Below the pieces are notes generated by a model. That model had not been told where the DNA came from. It did no database searches and worked only from the letters and a program-made list of their open reading frames with translations. Of a stretch of DNA of 64,000 bases, positions 15,995-25,367 are shown one piece after another. Position 1 is the first letter of the stretch; each line of letters starts with the position of its first letter. The stretch is from Thermoguttaceae bacterium (GTDB taxonomy: Bacteria; Planctomycetota; Planctomycetia; Pirellulales; Thermoguttaceae). The stretch is taken from assembly GCA_017407125.1 (NCBI GenBank), contig JAFQXE010000047.1:1-64000 (forward strand), read 5' to 3'. The position numbers and the translations under genes are program-made.

Positions 15995-17281
15995 TCATTT
16001 AACCTTGAACGTCAGCGTTGAAGCCGATACGTTCTGCTCTCCTTCGGGCTGACCCCAAACGCGAATCGTGTATTCGCCTGGCGCGACGTCGGTTGGTAGA
16101 GCCAGTTTGACGTACTGGAAGAAGGTCTTTTCTTTTGCCGGAACGTTGGAAGAATTGTCTTGAGATGCGATTTGTTTTCCCTGGCTGTCTTTGACTTCAA
16201 AGCCGGATTGAAGGTTTGTTATTGCGTCGGGATTGTCGAATTCCATATAGAGCAAAAGCGTCTGTCCGGGCGAGAACTCATACGGCTGTTCAACAGCGGT
16301 GAAGTCGCCCAGCTTTCTGATAGATGTTACAAACGTAAGCGATTTGATCTGGAACTTTTCTTCAATCGGGGCGACTGCAGTGCATTGTTGAATCGGCAGA
16401 GCGGAATCCAGAGCCGCTTCCAGTTCCGAAGGCTCGATTACAACGTTTGCGGCAGAGTTGTTTACCGTCCCGCTGGGCGTTCCAGGAGCGTCAAAAATTT
16501 CGTCTGGAATATCCTGAGACGAATTCCCGCCTGTCGACTGACTTGGAGTTTGACTGGCGTCCGGTTCCAAACCGGGGAGTTCTTCCAGATAAACGCCGGA
16601 GTCCATCGGCTTGGATCCGTTCATTGGTTTTGGCAGGGCGCTGTTTTTATTCTTTCCCGCGGACGACGATTCAATCATGCCCGGATTTTTATCGACGTCC
16701 AGGACGTTGGGCGTCATGGTTAGTTCGTTGGGCTTGACGGGCTGCGTTTCTGGCATGACGTTGTTGGCGCCGTTCCAGCGCTCTTTGGGAACGGTTTGCG
16801 TTGACGCGACTTTTAGCGCCTCGGGCGAGCTGGGCAGGGGCGACAGTTCCGGTTCTTCGTAACTTACCTGTTGAATTCCAGACGCTTTTGCAGCGCCGGC
16901 GTCAACTTTTGGCAGACGGACGACTTTAATTGCCGGTTCGGCGCTGACGTTTGCTGCGGCGACCGCGTTTGGTTTGAGTTCTTCCAACGCAGGGAGCTTT
17001 CCGCCGCTGGCAAACGGGTTTTCAACCTTGGATGCAGCGGCAGAACGAGAAACGGTCTTTGTCGCTACAGCAGCGGGAGCGGTTCCCTGAGCCGTTTGGA
17101 CGGGTTCGAGCGTTGGCATGTCTGGAATGATCGGCGCAGGCGCGGCCGGGGCAGACGAAGCGCTTTTAGCAAGCGGCTCGCCGCTTTGTTTCATCGCTTT
17201 GGAACTCGAATAAAAGGACGTACAGCCTGACATCAGACAGACTGCGACTGTCAAAACGATTATCTGCAAGGAGTTTTTCAT
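15995..17281 (-). CDS. Pro/Ala-rich lipoprotein with C-terminal beta-sandwich-like domain
   Basis: ATG 17281 is chosen over an upstream TTG; it gives a clean lipoprotein signal, hydrophobic core IIVLTVAVCLMSGC with lipobox LMSGC. 428 residues. Residues ~25-290 are low-complexity, rich in Pro, Ala and Ser, and probably disordered. The last ~120 residues (from KSLTFVTSIRKLGDF) look like a compact beta domain ending SASTLTFKVK. No enzymatic motif is seen. It is probably an outer-membrane or periplasmic anchor protein; the family is not recognised. It is divergent from the sigma factor gene. A TATAAT-like -10 lies at 17417-17412 on this strand. Confidence 0.65.
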   Translation of the reverse strand: MKNSLQIIVLTVAVCLMSGCTSFYSSSKAMKQSGEPLAKSASSAPAAPAPIIPDMPTLEPVQTAQGTAPAAVATKTVSRSAAASKVENPFASGGKLPALEELKPNAVAAANVSAEPAIKVVRLPKVDAGAAKASGIQQVSYEEPELSPLPSSPEALKVASTQTVPKERWNGANNVMPETQPVKPNELTMTPNVLDVDKNPGMIESSSAGKNKNSALPKPMNGSKPMDSGVYLEELPGLEPDASQTPSQSTGGNSSQDIPDEIFDAPGTPSGTVNNSAANVVIEPSELEAALDSALPIQQCTAVAPIEEKFQIKSLTFVTSIRKLGDFTAVEQPYEFSPGQTLLLYMEFDNPDAITNLQSGFEVKDSQGKQIASQDNSSNVPAKEKTFFQYVKLALPTDVAPGEYTIRVWGQPEGEQNVSASTLTFKVK

Positions 17282-17730
17282 GACGTTCAAATTCAAAATA
17301 TATAAACGTATTCCTCAGTCGCTTTGGCGGGAAGGCGTCGGCTGCGCAAGCGTTTTGAAGCGGGAAACGACGCGTTTTCTCGCTGCTGGCAGTCGACAAT
17401 TCGCGACTATACATTATACAGTAGCGTTTTTTTTGTTCGAGGTCAAGAGGAATAATTGATACAATCGCTACTCTTTTTATAACCGATTTAACAGGACAAA
17501 AAAACGGGAATTTATAGCAAATCCAGCCTTTGAGTCGATATACAAATCGTTGTATTTCGTTATAACTATTAGTATGGGGTTAAGGGCGATATAGGAACCG
17601 GAATCAGAGTCTCATTTCAGACTTTTCAAATGGCGAATTGAAAGAGTTCTGTTTGCCTTAGCCGGGGTTCCATCCCGCCTGAAATAATTTAATACAACGC
17701 AGAAACCAAACAAAACGGATCAGAGAAATC
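17282..17730. other. Divergent intergenic region, lipoprotein / sigma factor
   Basis: 449 bp without a gene. On the minus strand TATAAT occurs at 17417-17412 with only a weak -35. On the plus strand no well-spaced sigma-70 promoter is obvious before the sigma gene. No heptamer repeats are seen. Confidence 0.5.
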
Positions 17731-18618
17731 ATGGACGCAATTGACGAATCCCTTAATCTGTTGGACACTGCATTATGTCCAAACAGCCCGCAGTCTCCAT
17801 TGGAGACGTATCTGAAGGAAATTAACGACACAGCGTTGCTGACTTCAGAAGAAGAGCAGGAACTGGCTATCCGAATCGCTCAAGGCGATCCGGAAGCTCG
17901 CGATTTAATGGTCAGAGCCAATCTGCGTCTTGTGGTCAACATAGCTCGCGGCTATATGAACAAAGGGCTGAGCCTTCCGGATTTGATTGAGGAGGGCAAT
18001 CTTGGTCTTATGCGCGCTGTGGAGGGCTTTGATCCGGAAATTGGAACGCGGTTTTCCACCTACGCTTCTTACTGGATTAAACAGTCAATTAAACGAGCGT
18101 TAATTAATACGTCCAAGCCGATTCGCATTCCGGCTTACATGGTAGAACTGCTTTCGAAATGGCGGCGCGCGTCGGCTCGTCTTTCGGAAGAACTGCGTCG
18201 AAATCCGTCTCCAGAAGAGATTGCGCGTATGCTGGCGCTTCCAAAAAAGAAACTTTCAATTGTCAAAAAAGCGATTCACATCTATAATAGAACGCCGCAG
18301 TTTGAGCAGCCGGAAGCGGGACGTTCTCTGGCGGAAATGCTCATGGACGAAAACGCCAAAGACCCGGAAACGGCAACGGTTTATCACGACAGTCTGAAAA
18401 TCATTTTTGAAACGATGCAGGACATGGACGAGCAGGAAGTTCTGGTTCTGAAAATGCGTTACGGTCTGGACGAATACGAGCCGAAAACGCTTAAAGAAAT
18501 CAGCGAAACGCTTGGCATGACTCGCGATCGCGTTCGTCAGATTGAAGCAAACGCGTTGGCGCGGCTCTACGACAGCCTCAACGGCATTCAGCGTCGCGTC
18601 GACAAAAAACAGCGGTAA
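17731..18618 (+). CDS. RNA polymerase sigma-70 family factor (RpoD/RpoS-like)
   Basis: 295 residues. Region 1.2 (PLETYLKEIND), region 2 with LVVNIARGYMNKGLSLPDLI and the -10-recognising YASYWIKQSIKRAL, region 3, and region 4.2 helix-turn-helix TLKEISETLGMTRDRVRQIE are all present. It lacks the long N-terminal region 1.1 of housekeeping RpoD, so it is either a compact primary factor or a group 2 factor. It would direct core RNA polymerase to TTGACA/TATAAT promoters like those mapped here. The MATE exporter gene follows after 34 bp and may be co-transcribed. Confidence 0.93.
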   Translation: MDAIDESLNLLDTALCPNSPQSPLETYLKEINDTALLTSEEEQELAIRIAQGDPEARDLMVRANLRLVVNIARGYMNKGLSLPDLIEEGNLGLMRAVEGFDPEIGTRFSTYASYWIKQSIKRALINTSKPIRIPAYMVELLSKWRRASARLSEELRRNPSPEEIARMLALPKKKLSIVKKAIHIYNRTPQFEQPEAGRSLAEMLMDENAKDPETATVYHDSLKIIFETMQDMDEQEVLVLKMRYGLDEYEPKTLKEISETLGMTRDRVRQIEANALARLYDSLNGIQRRVDKKQR

Positions 18619-18652
18619 GATAGCGTAATCCGCCAGAGCGGATTGGGGAAAT

Positions 18653-20104
18653 ATGTTTTCTCGACTGAAAAACTGGTGGAATCAACCCTGCGGCGCGAAA
18701 GAACTTCTTATTATCGCGTTGCCTTTAATTATTTCGACGTCGTCGTGGAGTATAATGCACTTCATCGACCGACTGTATCTTGCGTGGTATTCTAAAGAGG
18801 CATTGGCGGCTTGCATGCCCGCCGGAATGACGCATTTTACGATATTCTGCTTTCCGCAAGGCGTTGCTGCGTATTGCGTTACGTTTGTCGCTCAGTATTG
18901 GGGGGCGAAACGTCCGGAACGAATTGCGTCCGTCGTCTGGCAGGGATTGTATATCGGATTCCTGTTTTTGCCGATAATCTGGCTGACCGGTTTGGCGGCG
19001 CCGTGGTTCTATAATTTCCTGGGACATTCCGCCGACGTTGCCGCTCACGAGGCGGCGTATTATCGGTCGCTGTGCGTTTGCGGCGGGGCGTGTATTATGT
19101 CTGCCGCATTGACCGGATTTTTCAGCGGGCGAGGGCAGACGTGGATCGTCATGATTGTCGACACGCTGGCGTCCGCTTTGAATATCGCGTTGGATCTTGT
19201 GATGATTTTCGGGACGGCGAAGATTTCTTGGTGGTTCCTGCCGCAGATCCCGGAACTGGGCATCGTCGGGGCGGGACTGGCGACGTCAATTGCCGTCTGG
19301 TTCAAGACGATTGTCTATTTCGCAATCTTCTGGTCGAAACGCAACCGGACGGCGTTCAATACGCTGTCGAACTGGAAATACGACTGGTCTGTCATGCGCC
19401 GGCTGCTCTATTTTGGCGCGCCGAGCGGGCTGCAGCTGATTGTCGAGAACTTCGCCATGACGTCCCAGCTGCTCATCATGGGCTTTATCGGCTCTGTAGA
19501 AATAGCGGGAACAAATCTCGCGTTCAATATAGAGTGCCTGGTCTTTATGCCGGTTTTGGGACTGGGATTGGCGCTGACGGCGATGGTTGGTCAATGTCAG
19601 GGCAAACAGCGCCCCGACCTGTCCGTTAAGGCGACGCATACCGCGCTGTGGTTTGGACTGTCGTATACGGCGATTTTCGTCGCGTTGTATATTTGCTGTC
19701 CGCGGTTCTTCTTTATCGCTCACGAATGGGGAGCAGGGGAAGATTTCGCTCAGACGGAAGCGATGGCCGTCTATCTGCTCCAGTTTATTGCGGTGTTTAT
19801 GGTCTTTGACAGCCTGAACGTGCTGTTTTCCAGCGTCCTGCGCGGGGCGGGCGACACAGCGTTTGTCCTGCTGATTTCCATTTGCGTCTGTCCTCTGCCC
19901 GCTATTTTGAGCTACGTGGGCGTCTATCTTTTGGGACAGGGAATTACGTACGCCTGGATTGTAATGAGCGCAGGAATCTTTACGCTGTGCACGTGCTTTT
20001 ACATTCGATACCGACTCGGATACTGGAAGTCCATGCAGGTTATCGAACCGGACGCGATTACTCTTAACGACGATTCCGTGATACTGAGACAGAATATCGG
20101 ATAA
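18653..20104 (+). CDS. MATE-family efflux transporter
   Basis: 483 residues with about 12 hydrophobic spans in two related halves, the normal MATE topology and length. The early ALPLIISTSSWSIMHFIDRLYLAWYS and the second-half GAPSGLQLIVENFAM are family-typical. These carriers export cationic drugs or metabolites using Na+ or H+ gradients across the inner membrane. It lies 34 bp downstream of the sigma factor gene on the same strand. Heptamers and a 145-bp palindromic element follow the stop, before a convergent gene. Confidence 0.9.
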   Translation: MFSRLKNWWNQPCGAKELLIIALPLIISTSSWSIMHFIDRLYLAWYSKEALAACMPAGMTHFTIFCFPQGVAAYCVTFVAQYWGAKRPERIASVVWQGLYIGFLFLPIIWLTGLAAPWFYNFLGHSADVAAHEAAYYRSLCVCGGACIMSAALTGFFSGRGQTWIVMIVDTLASALNIALDLVMIFGTAKISWWFLPQIPELGIVGAGLATSIAVWFKTIVYFAIFWSKRNRTAFNTLSNWKYDWSVMRRLLYFGAPSGLQLIVENFAMTSQLLIMGFIGSVEIAGTNLAFNIECLVFMPVLGLGLALTAMVGQCQGKQRPDLSVKATHTALWFGLSYTAIFVALYICCPRFFFIAHEWGAGEDFAQTEAMAVYLLQFIAVFMVFDSLNVLFSSVLRGAGDTAFVLLISICVCPLPAILSYVGVYLLGQGITYAWIVMSAGIFTLCTCFYIRYRLGYWKSMQVIEPDAITLNDDSVILRQNIG

Positions 20105-20108
20105 AGTA

Positions 20109-20141
20109 AATTATCAATTAGCAATGAGCAATTAGCAATTA
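20109..20141 (+). repeat. CAATTAG-family heptamers after the MATE gene
   Basis: ATCAATTAGCAATGAGCAATTAGCAATTA: four 7-bp units with one-base variation, starting within a few bases of the stop codon. Confidence 0.85.
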
Positions 20142-20162
20142 CGCAAGCGGCGGAGCCTCGCC

Positions 20163-20311
20163 GCCCGCCCTTGAAAAAACTTTCGGTCGCCAGCAAGCTG
20201 GCTCCCTGTTAGGGAAGTTTTTTCAAGGGAAATAATATGAGGGGAAAACCTTTTTTGAAAAAAAGGTTCTTCCCCTCAAACTCCCCTTTCCAAAAAACTT
20301 TAGTAAGGGAA
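20163..20311. repeat. ~145-bp multi-hairpin element between convergent genes, copy 1
   Basis: It begins CCCTTGAAAAAACTT and has an internal inverse AAGTTTTTTCAAGGG, then ACCTTTTTTGAAAAAAAGGT and a GAGGGGA/TCCCCTC pair. The reverse complement of 37240-37386 matches it nearly base for base. It lies between the MATE gene (+) and the decarboxylase gene (-), so it could terminate both. Confidence 0.9.
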
Positions 20312-21481
20312 TTAATCCTTCACGAAATACGTCTTGATCGGCGGGAAGCCGTTAAAGCAGACGGAGGCGTAACTGGCGGTGTACGCGCCGGCGGTCATCC
20401 AGTACATTCTGTCGCCGGCGGCGAGGTCTGCCGGGAGCGGAACCTTGTACCATTCGTACATGATGTCCATGCTGTCACAGGTCGGGCCGGCGACGGTGAA
20501 CTTCGTCTCGTCTTCGCCCGCGCCTTCGCAGTAGATCGGGTACTTGATGCTCTCGTTGACCGTTTCAATCAGCCCGTTGAAAATGCCGGCGTCTATATAA
20601 ACCCATCTGTCCAGCTCCGTGTCAGACTTCCAGGAGACCAGCGCGACTTCGGTTGTTAAAACGCCAGCGTCGCCGACCATGGACCGCCCGGGTTCAAAGA
20701 TGATGTCTGGATGCGAGTCTCCAAAGCTCTCTTTGAGGTATTTGGTGATTTCCTCAGCGTAGACGTCAATCGGGTTTGTCTTGGAGATGTACTTGGCAGG
20801 CAGACCGCCGCCCATGTTAATCAGATCGAATTTAATGCCGTGTTCCAGAAGGGTGTCGAAGATGTAACTCACCTTGACCAGCGACGCGCTCCAGGTTCCG
20901 ATGTCGTGCTGCTGCGAGCCGACGTGGAACGAAATTCCGCGGGGATTGAGCCCCTTGTCTCGAGCGGTAATCGCCTCTTTAACGACCATGTCTGGATGAC
21001 AGCCGAACTTTCGCGACAAGGGCCAGTCGGCGGTGTCGGATCCTTCTGCCAGCAGGCGGATGAAGATGTCGCTGCCCGGCGCGTACTTCGCCAGGTTGTC
21101 GACGTCCGGCAGACTGTCCGTCGCGAACAGACGAACGCCTTTTTCGTAGGCGTACTGAATGTCGCGGGCTTTTTTAATCGTGTTGCCGAAACTGATTCTG
21201 GACGGGTCAACGCCGAGAGAGAGAAGCAGGTCGAGTTCGTAAACGGACGCGACGTCGAAATTGCTGCCCAGGTCGCGAAGCAGACTCACGACTTCCGGGG
21301 CGGGGTTCGCCTTAACGGCGTAGTGACATTTGGAATACGGGAACAGCTTGCAGAATTCCCGGTACTTCCGTTCGATAATTCCTAAATGAACGACCAGCGA
21401 GGGCGTTTCGTGCCGTTTGGTCTCTTCATAAATTTTCGCCCAATCTGCGGGGGCGTAAAAGTCGTGCGGATTTGCGCTCAT
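20312..21481 (-). CDS. Group IV PLP decarboxylase (ornithine/lysine decarboxylase-like)
   Basis: 389 residues, alanine-racemase-fold decarboxylase. YAVKAN holds the PLP lysine (K57), HVGSQ and MGGGLP bind phosphate, EPGR is present, and GPTCDSMD near the C-terminus carries the active-site Cys-Asp at the dimer interface. This set is diagnostic for eukaryotic-like ornithine/lysine decarboxylases. They release CO2 to give putrescine or cadaverine in polyamine synthesis. Substrate preference cannot be decided; a carboxynorspermidine or diaminopimelate decarboxylase is less likely given CDSMD. The promoter is at 21585-21612. Confidence 0.88.
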   Translation of the reverse strand: MSANPHDFYAPADWAKIYEETKRHETPSLVVHLGIIERKYREFCKLFPYSKCHYAVKANPAPEVVSLLRDLGSNFDVASVYELDLLLSLGVDPSRISFGNTIKKARDIQYAYEKGVRLFATDSLPDVDNLAKYAPGSDIFIRLLAEGSDTADWPLSRKFGCHPDMVVKEAITARDKGLNPRGISFHVGSQQHDIGTWSASLVKVSYIFDTLLEHGIKFDLINMGGGLPAKYISKTNPIDVYAEEITKYLKESFGDSHPDIIFEPGRSMVGDAGVLTTEVALVSWKSDTELDRWVYIDAGIFNGLIETVNESIKYPIYCEGAGEDETKFTVAGPTCDSMDIMYEWYKVPLPADLAAGDRMYWMTAGAYTASYASVCFNGFPPIKTYFVKD

Positions 21482-21584
21482 TAAAGTACGTCAAACAAAA
21501 TCGTAAAAAAGGGTTTTGAAAAACTGAACAATGGACGCTGACATTTTATTCTGAAATATTTCATCTCAGAAAAAATGATTAGTA

Positions 21585-21612
21585 TTTATATAGATTTTTT
21601 TCGGTTTGTCAA
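21585..21612 (-). promoter_or_regulatory. Promoter of the PLP decarboxylase gene
   Basis: Minus strand TTGACA (21612-21607), a 16-bp spacer, TATAAA (21590-21585); about 105 nt upstream of the start. Confidence 0.65.
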
Positions 21613-21718
21613 TCTGTACAAGGCGCCAGAGGGGCGCTTTTTGAGAAAATAATAGAAAAAAGTTTTTGGGGGGGATTAGCGTCAGGACGCAAGCGCCTTG
21701 CTGGATTGGCGCTTTGCG

Positions 21719-21750
21719 AAACTCCTCACTCCTCACCCCTTACTCCTAAC
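21719..21750 (-). repeat. ACTCCTC/ACTCCTA heptamers
   Basis: AACTCCTCACTCCTCACCCCTTACTCCTAAC, five 7-bp units, between the decarboxylase and ferritin promoters. Apart from these units and the two promoters, 21482-21881 holds nothing else recognised. Confidence 0.85.
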
Positions 21751-21765
21751 TTTTCCGCCCCCCCT

Positions 21766-21793
21766 TTGACTATATATCAAAGTATGTTAGAAT
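21766..21793 (+). promoter_or_regulatory. Promoter of the ferritin gene
   Basis: TTGACT (21766-21771), a 16-bp spacer, TAGAAT (21788-21793); leader about 80 nt. No Fur box was recognised by eye. Confidence 0.6.
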
Positions 21794-21881
21794 TTAATTA
21801 ATTAAATGGAATATAAGAGCGGGGCGCGTTGTTTTGTCCCTGCTTTACGAATCTTAACCTCTGTTTAAAGGAGACCGCGCT

Positions 21882-22394
21882 ATGGCAATTAGCGAAACAA
21901 TGGAAAAGAAGATTAACGAACAGATCAACGCGGAACTGTATTCCGCCTATTTGTATCTGTCGATGTCCTGTCAGGCGCAAGACATGAACCTGAAAGGGTT
22001 TGCCAACTGGTTCAACATTCAGTATCAGGAAGAAGTCGCGCACGCGATGGGGTTCCTCAACTACGTTCAGGAACGCGGCGGCAAGGTAACGCTGACGGCT
22101 ATCGAAGGTCCGAAGACTCAATGGGATTCTGCCCTGGCGATGTTCGAGGAAACCTGCAAGCACGAAGCCTACGTTACCAGCCTGATCAACGGACTGGCGG
22201 CTTTGGCGGTTCAGGAAAACGATTTCGCCGCCGGACATTTCTTCAGCTGGTACGTCAAAGAACAGGTTGAAGAAGAAGCGACAGCCGGCGAGATCTGCTC
22301 GGAAGTCAAGATGGCTCAAGGCAACCCCGGCGCTCTGCTGATGCTTGACCGTGAACTCGGAACCAGAACCTTCGTCGCCCCGATTATCAAATAG
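21882..22394 (+). CDS. ftnA: Bacterial non-haem ferritin
   Basis: 170 residues, the normal length of FtnA, with an AAAGGAGA ribosome site. It is a four-helix bundle with ferroxidase residues E18 (NAELYSAYLY), E51 and H54 (QYQEEVAHAMGF), and later helices QEND and KEQVEEE. The protein forms a 24-subunit shell that oxidises and stores iron in the cytoplasm. It has its own promoter and terminator. The C-terminal LDRELGTRTF is common in bacterial ferritins. Confidence 0.95.
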   Translation: MAISETMEKKINEQINAELYSAYLYLSMSCQAQDMNLKGFANWFNIQYQEEVAHAMGFLNYVQERGGKVTLTAIEGPKTQWDSALAMFEETCKHEAYVTSLINGLAALAVQENDFAAGHFFSWYVKEQVEEEATAGEICSEVKMAQGNPGALLMLDRELGTRTFVAPIIK

Positions 22395-22419
22395 CGCTGA
22401 AAAAATCGAGATAAAAAAA

Positions 22420-22454
22420 GAGCCGAGAACGCCATGTTCCCGGCTCAATTTTTT
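22420..22454 (+). terminator. Rho-independent terminator of the ferritin gene
   Basis: GAGCCGAGAAC and GTTCCCGGCTC form an 11-bp stem with one mismatch and a GCCAT loop, then AATTTTTT. It also faces the convergent PEP-CTERM gene. Confidence 0.85.
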
Positions 22455-22499
22455 ATGTAACAAATGAGTTCCGCTTTGCGAACTCCTTACTCCTCACTC

Positions 22500-24725
22500 C
22501 TAATTCCTAACTCGCTTACGCAGGAATAACACGACAACGCCGAGCGCCAGCAGCGCCCACGTCGACGGTTCCGGAACGGCGTTGGCGTCTACGGATGCCA
22601 TAACCGTGTTGCCGTTTACTACTTTCAGATTCCAATAATAAGCGTCTTCTGACGTCAGAAGTTTATTCCAGAATTCATCGTTTGCCATGGCGCCCTCAAA
22701 AGCGTTTGTCGATTGGATAATCGGAGTAGACATGCCCGGCTGAAGCGAATCTATTGGCAAATCCAGAATCGAATCGGATTCAACAAAGACCGTCGTGGCG
22801 GAAAGCGTGTCAATGCCGGTCGCGTCCTGTTCAATCAAAAGCGTTGACCCGCTATTGAGTATAAACGTTCCGACAATATCCAAAGAGCCAACCGAGTTGC
22901 CCGGCGAGAACGTTGCTTCAGTGTAACTGCCGTCGATGAGTTCGCCAATTTCCAGGGTTCCAGAGAAATATTCTTTCATATCCAGACGACCGGAAGAAAC
23001 GACGAAACTGTCGGCGTCAACCAATCCGGCGGCAGCGGTATAAATCTGAAGCGTCCCGTCGCCGGTCTTTTTAACTTCTCCCTTGTTAGTACTGACAATA
23101 CTAACGCCGTCCAGTAATACGGGCGTTTCTCCGCTGACGTTCAATTCCAGCGTTCCAGCAGTATCGGCTGTTCCAACGTTAAACGTTCCAGTAAGAGAAT
23201 CAATATAGTCTAAATTCGCCGTCAGCTTGCCGCCGTTGGAAATGGTAACGTTTTGAAGCTGATAAGTATTTGTTGTATCGTTTTCACGTCCGGCAATCGT
23301 TACCTGAGCCTGGTTGATGACCGTGTTAGCGTTTGCGTTTTCCAGATAAATGCCGCCGTCGAAGGAATACGTTCCGTTGTTTGTAAAACTCAGCACGGTT
23401 CCAGAAGTTCCATTTAAATAAATGTCGTTGCCTTGTCCAGCGGTATTTCCGGTAAAGGTTGCAGTCGTGCCAGAGCCGGAAAAGGCAAATGTTCCGCCGT
23501 TAATCGCTCCGCCGTAATCACTGGCGGAATTATTTTGAAATAGAATCGTTTCCGCTTCAATCGTTCCGCTGCCAGTGTACCCCAAATTGACGGCGCCGCC
23601 TGCATGTAGGCTAACATTATTAGTAAAACTGGCAACCTTGGCTTCAGTAATTGAGAGATTGCTTGTTTCAATTGCTCCGCCGCTGCGTCCGCCGGTATAA
23701 CCATTTGTCAGTTTGTTCTTATCGAAATAGAACGAGCCTGTTTTCAACGTTAATTTTGTATAAGCGACAATCGCGCCTCCAACGTTTTTTGATTCATTTT
23801 TCTCGAACTTTATAACAGGGTTTGTACCCGTTCCGGTAATTTCAATGTTGTTGGCATTTATAGCGCCTCCATCGTTACCGGAGGCTTTGTTGCTGTCAAA
23901 TGTAATGCAGTTTCCTTTAATAGTCAGAGTTGCGTTTTCATTGTTAACTCTGATCCCGCCAGCATGAGTAGCTGCTGTATTACCGCTAAACGATATTGTG
24001 TTACCGGTAATTGATGTATTGCCTGTTGAATAGATAGCCCCGCCTTGAGTCTTGCTGGAAGAACTCTTTTCAAATGACAAATTGTCAACAGTTATTGTCA
24101 ATGCGGCTGTAACATGGATCGCTCCGCCTTCACAAGAACCGTTTTCGATAAATTTTACGTTATCGCCGGTTATCGTTACAGGACATTGAGAACGAAGAAC
24201 TCCGCCATACGCATTTTTAGTTCCACTATTAGTTCCTTTGAACTGTTTAAATGTAACATTCGTTAAGTCCAAAGACAGTGTTGAGTCTGTTGTGCTTTGA
24301 ATAATGAATTTTCCGTGAGCATAGGTTGCAGTGTTGCTGCCTTGAAAAAACAGGTTTTCAAACGTAAAATTATAATTCTGAGCAGCTGTATTGAGATCAT
24401 AACAACGACCTGCGGTTACTTTAATTGTTTGCTGGTTCTCGTTCGCCGACTGAATCGTAAAGGTTCTCACAGTATAAGCGTTACTACCTAAGCTGGAAGA
24501 AAAAGTCGCGGTTGTTGATTCGGTATTTAATACTTTTATGACGTCGCCGCTTGCGGCGTTCGCTGCTGATTGAACAGTAGAGACATCTGTACCGGAAGCG
24601 GTGTATTCATTATTGGGATTAGAACGTTCAACAACGTCCGCCATCGCGTTGGCAGACAAAAGAATCAGTCCCAAAACCAGAATCGCCAGGGTGGATGTGA
24701 TATGCAGTCTCGATAAATTCGCCAT
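22500..24725 (-). CDS. PEP-CTERM surface protein with polymorphic-outer-membrane-type beta-helix repeats
   Basis: 741 residues. AGGAG precedes the ATG; a signal peptide follows (LAILVLGLILLSANAMA). The body holds many short repeats of the type GGAI...F..N.A (GGAIYSTGNTSITGN, GGAINANNIEITG, GGAIVAYTKLTLKTG), as in Chlamydia PMP-like right-handed beta-helices. The C-terminal PEP-CTERM tail VPEPSTWALLALG, hydrophobic stretch and basic RKRVRN starts near residue 717. In PEP-CTERM biology such proteins are sorted by an exosortase; none is seen here. The final V-R-N and the TAG stop come from a TTAGGAA heptamer run. A surface adhesin or matrix role is inferred. Confidence 0.87.
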   Translation of the reverse strand: MANLSRLHITSTLAILVLGLILLSANAMADVVERSNPNNEYTASGTDVSTVQSAANAASGDVIKVLNTESTTATFSSSLGSNAYTVRTFTIQSANENQQTIKVTAGRCYDLNTAAQNYNFTFENLFFQGSNTATYAHGKFIIQSTTDSTLSLDLTNVTFKQFKGTNSGTKNAYGGVLRSQCPVTITGDNVKFIENGSCEGGAIHVTAALTITVDNLSFEKSSSSKTQGGAIYSTGNTSITGNTISFSGNTAATHAGGIRVNNENATLTIKGNCITFDSNKASGNDGGAINANNIEITGTGTNPVIKFEKNESKNVGGAIVAYTKLTLKTGSFYFDKNKLTNGYTGGRSGGAIETSNLSITEAKVASFTNNVSLHAGGAVNLGYTGSGTIEAETILFQNNSASDYGGAINGGTFAFSGSGTTATFTGNTAGQGNDIYLNGTSGTVLSFTNNGTYSFDGGIYLENANANTVINQAQVTIAGRENDTTNTYQLQNVTISNGGKLTANLDYIDSLTGTFNVGTADTAGTLELNVSGETPVLLDGVSIVSTNKGEVKKTGDGTLQIYTAAAGLVDADSFVVSSGRLDMKEYFSGTLEIGELIDGSYTEATFSPGNSVGSLDIVGTFILNSGSTLLIEQDATGIDTLSATTVFVESDSILDLPIDSLQPGMSTPIIQSTNAFEGAMANDEFWNKLLTSEDAYYWNLKVVNGNTVMASVDANAVPEPSTWALLALGVVVLFLRKRVRN

Positions 24726-25367
24726 TATTTTACTCCTCGAGGGTAAAACTGGATAACGGTTATGTAAACGACTTTTGCGCGTGGAACGACCGGGCGCAAA
24801 ATGGAATATCGCTATTATATATTAAGAATATTATACACTCATTTTTGCAATCGAAAAGCGGTAAAAGGGAAAATTTTTGAAAAAAGACGAAATGTTTGAT
24901 AAAACAGAGAAAATAGAGAAGAGAGGGGTTGAGAGACGGTAATGGAGCGAGCGTTAACGAGCGAAATTACGCTTGGGCGAGCCACGGGTGTTAACCCGTG
25001 GGTGTGAGCGAAGCGAACGGAACGGCGAACAAGTCGATGAGTAAGAGTCCGTTAAAATCTCACGTGGAGATGCGGAGGATGGGGTCAGCGGGGCGGATTT
25101 AACGTGAAAAGCGGGAACGTTCATCGCGTCCAGAATGGACGCCATTTCTATAACCGTCGACTTTAGTCTACGGGCAGCGAAGTCTATCCCATCCCCCTCA
25201 TCAAGTCAGTTCTTTTCTTTCCCTCCCGGCGCGTTGCGCCGGGAGGGAAAGAAAAGAGTATTTGTCGATATTTTATATTGTTGTCATCTACTTCCCCGGA
25301 GGTTGAAAACCGCCGGTTATAGAAATGTAACCCCTTTCGGGGTTAGAGCGACGTCTCGCCGCTCGCT
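24726..25367. other. Gene-free region with repeat modules and hairpins
   Basis: 24937-25130 holds the GACGGTAATGGAGCGAGCG / CCACGGG...CCCGTGG module also seen near 26.35 kb. 25211-25257 is a perfect long hairpin (listed separately). A TAACCCC-TTTC-GGGGTTA hairpin is at 25328-25345. TATAAT-like -10 elements on the minus strand near 24.81-24.84 kb may serve the PEP-CTERM gene, but without a good -35. Confidence 0.6.
25211..25257. repeat. Perfect 22-bp inverted repeat with 3-base loop
   Basis: The arm TCTTTTCTTTCCCTCCCGGC plus GC (25211-25232), a GTT loop, and the exact complement (25236-25257). It is downstream of the EEP-family gene on its strand, so it may act as a terminator or mRNA 3' stabiliser; the base of the stem is T/A rich on both sides. 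Confidence 0.9.
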
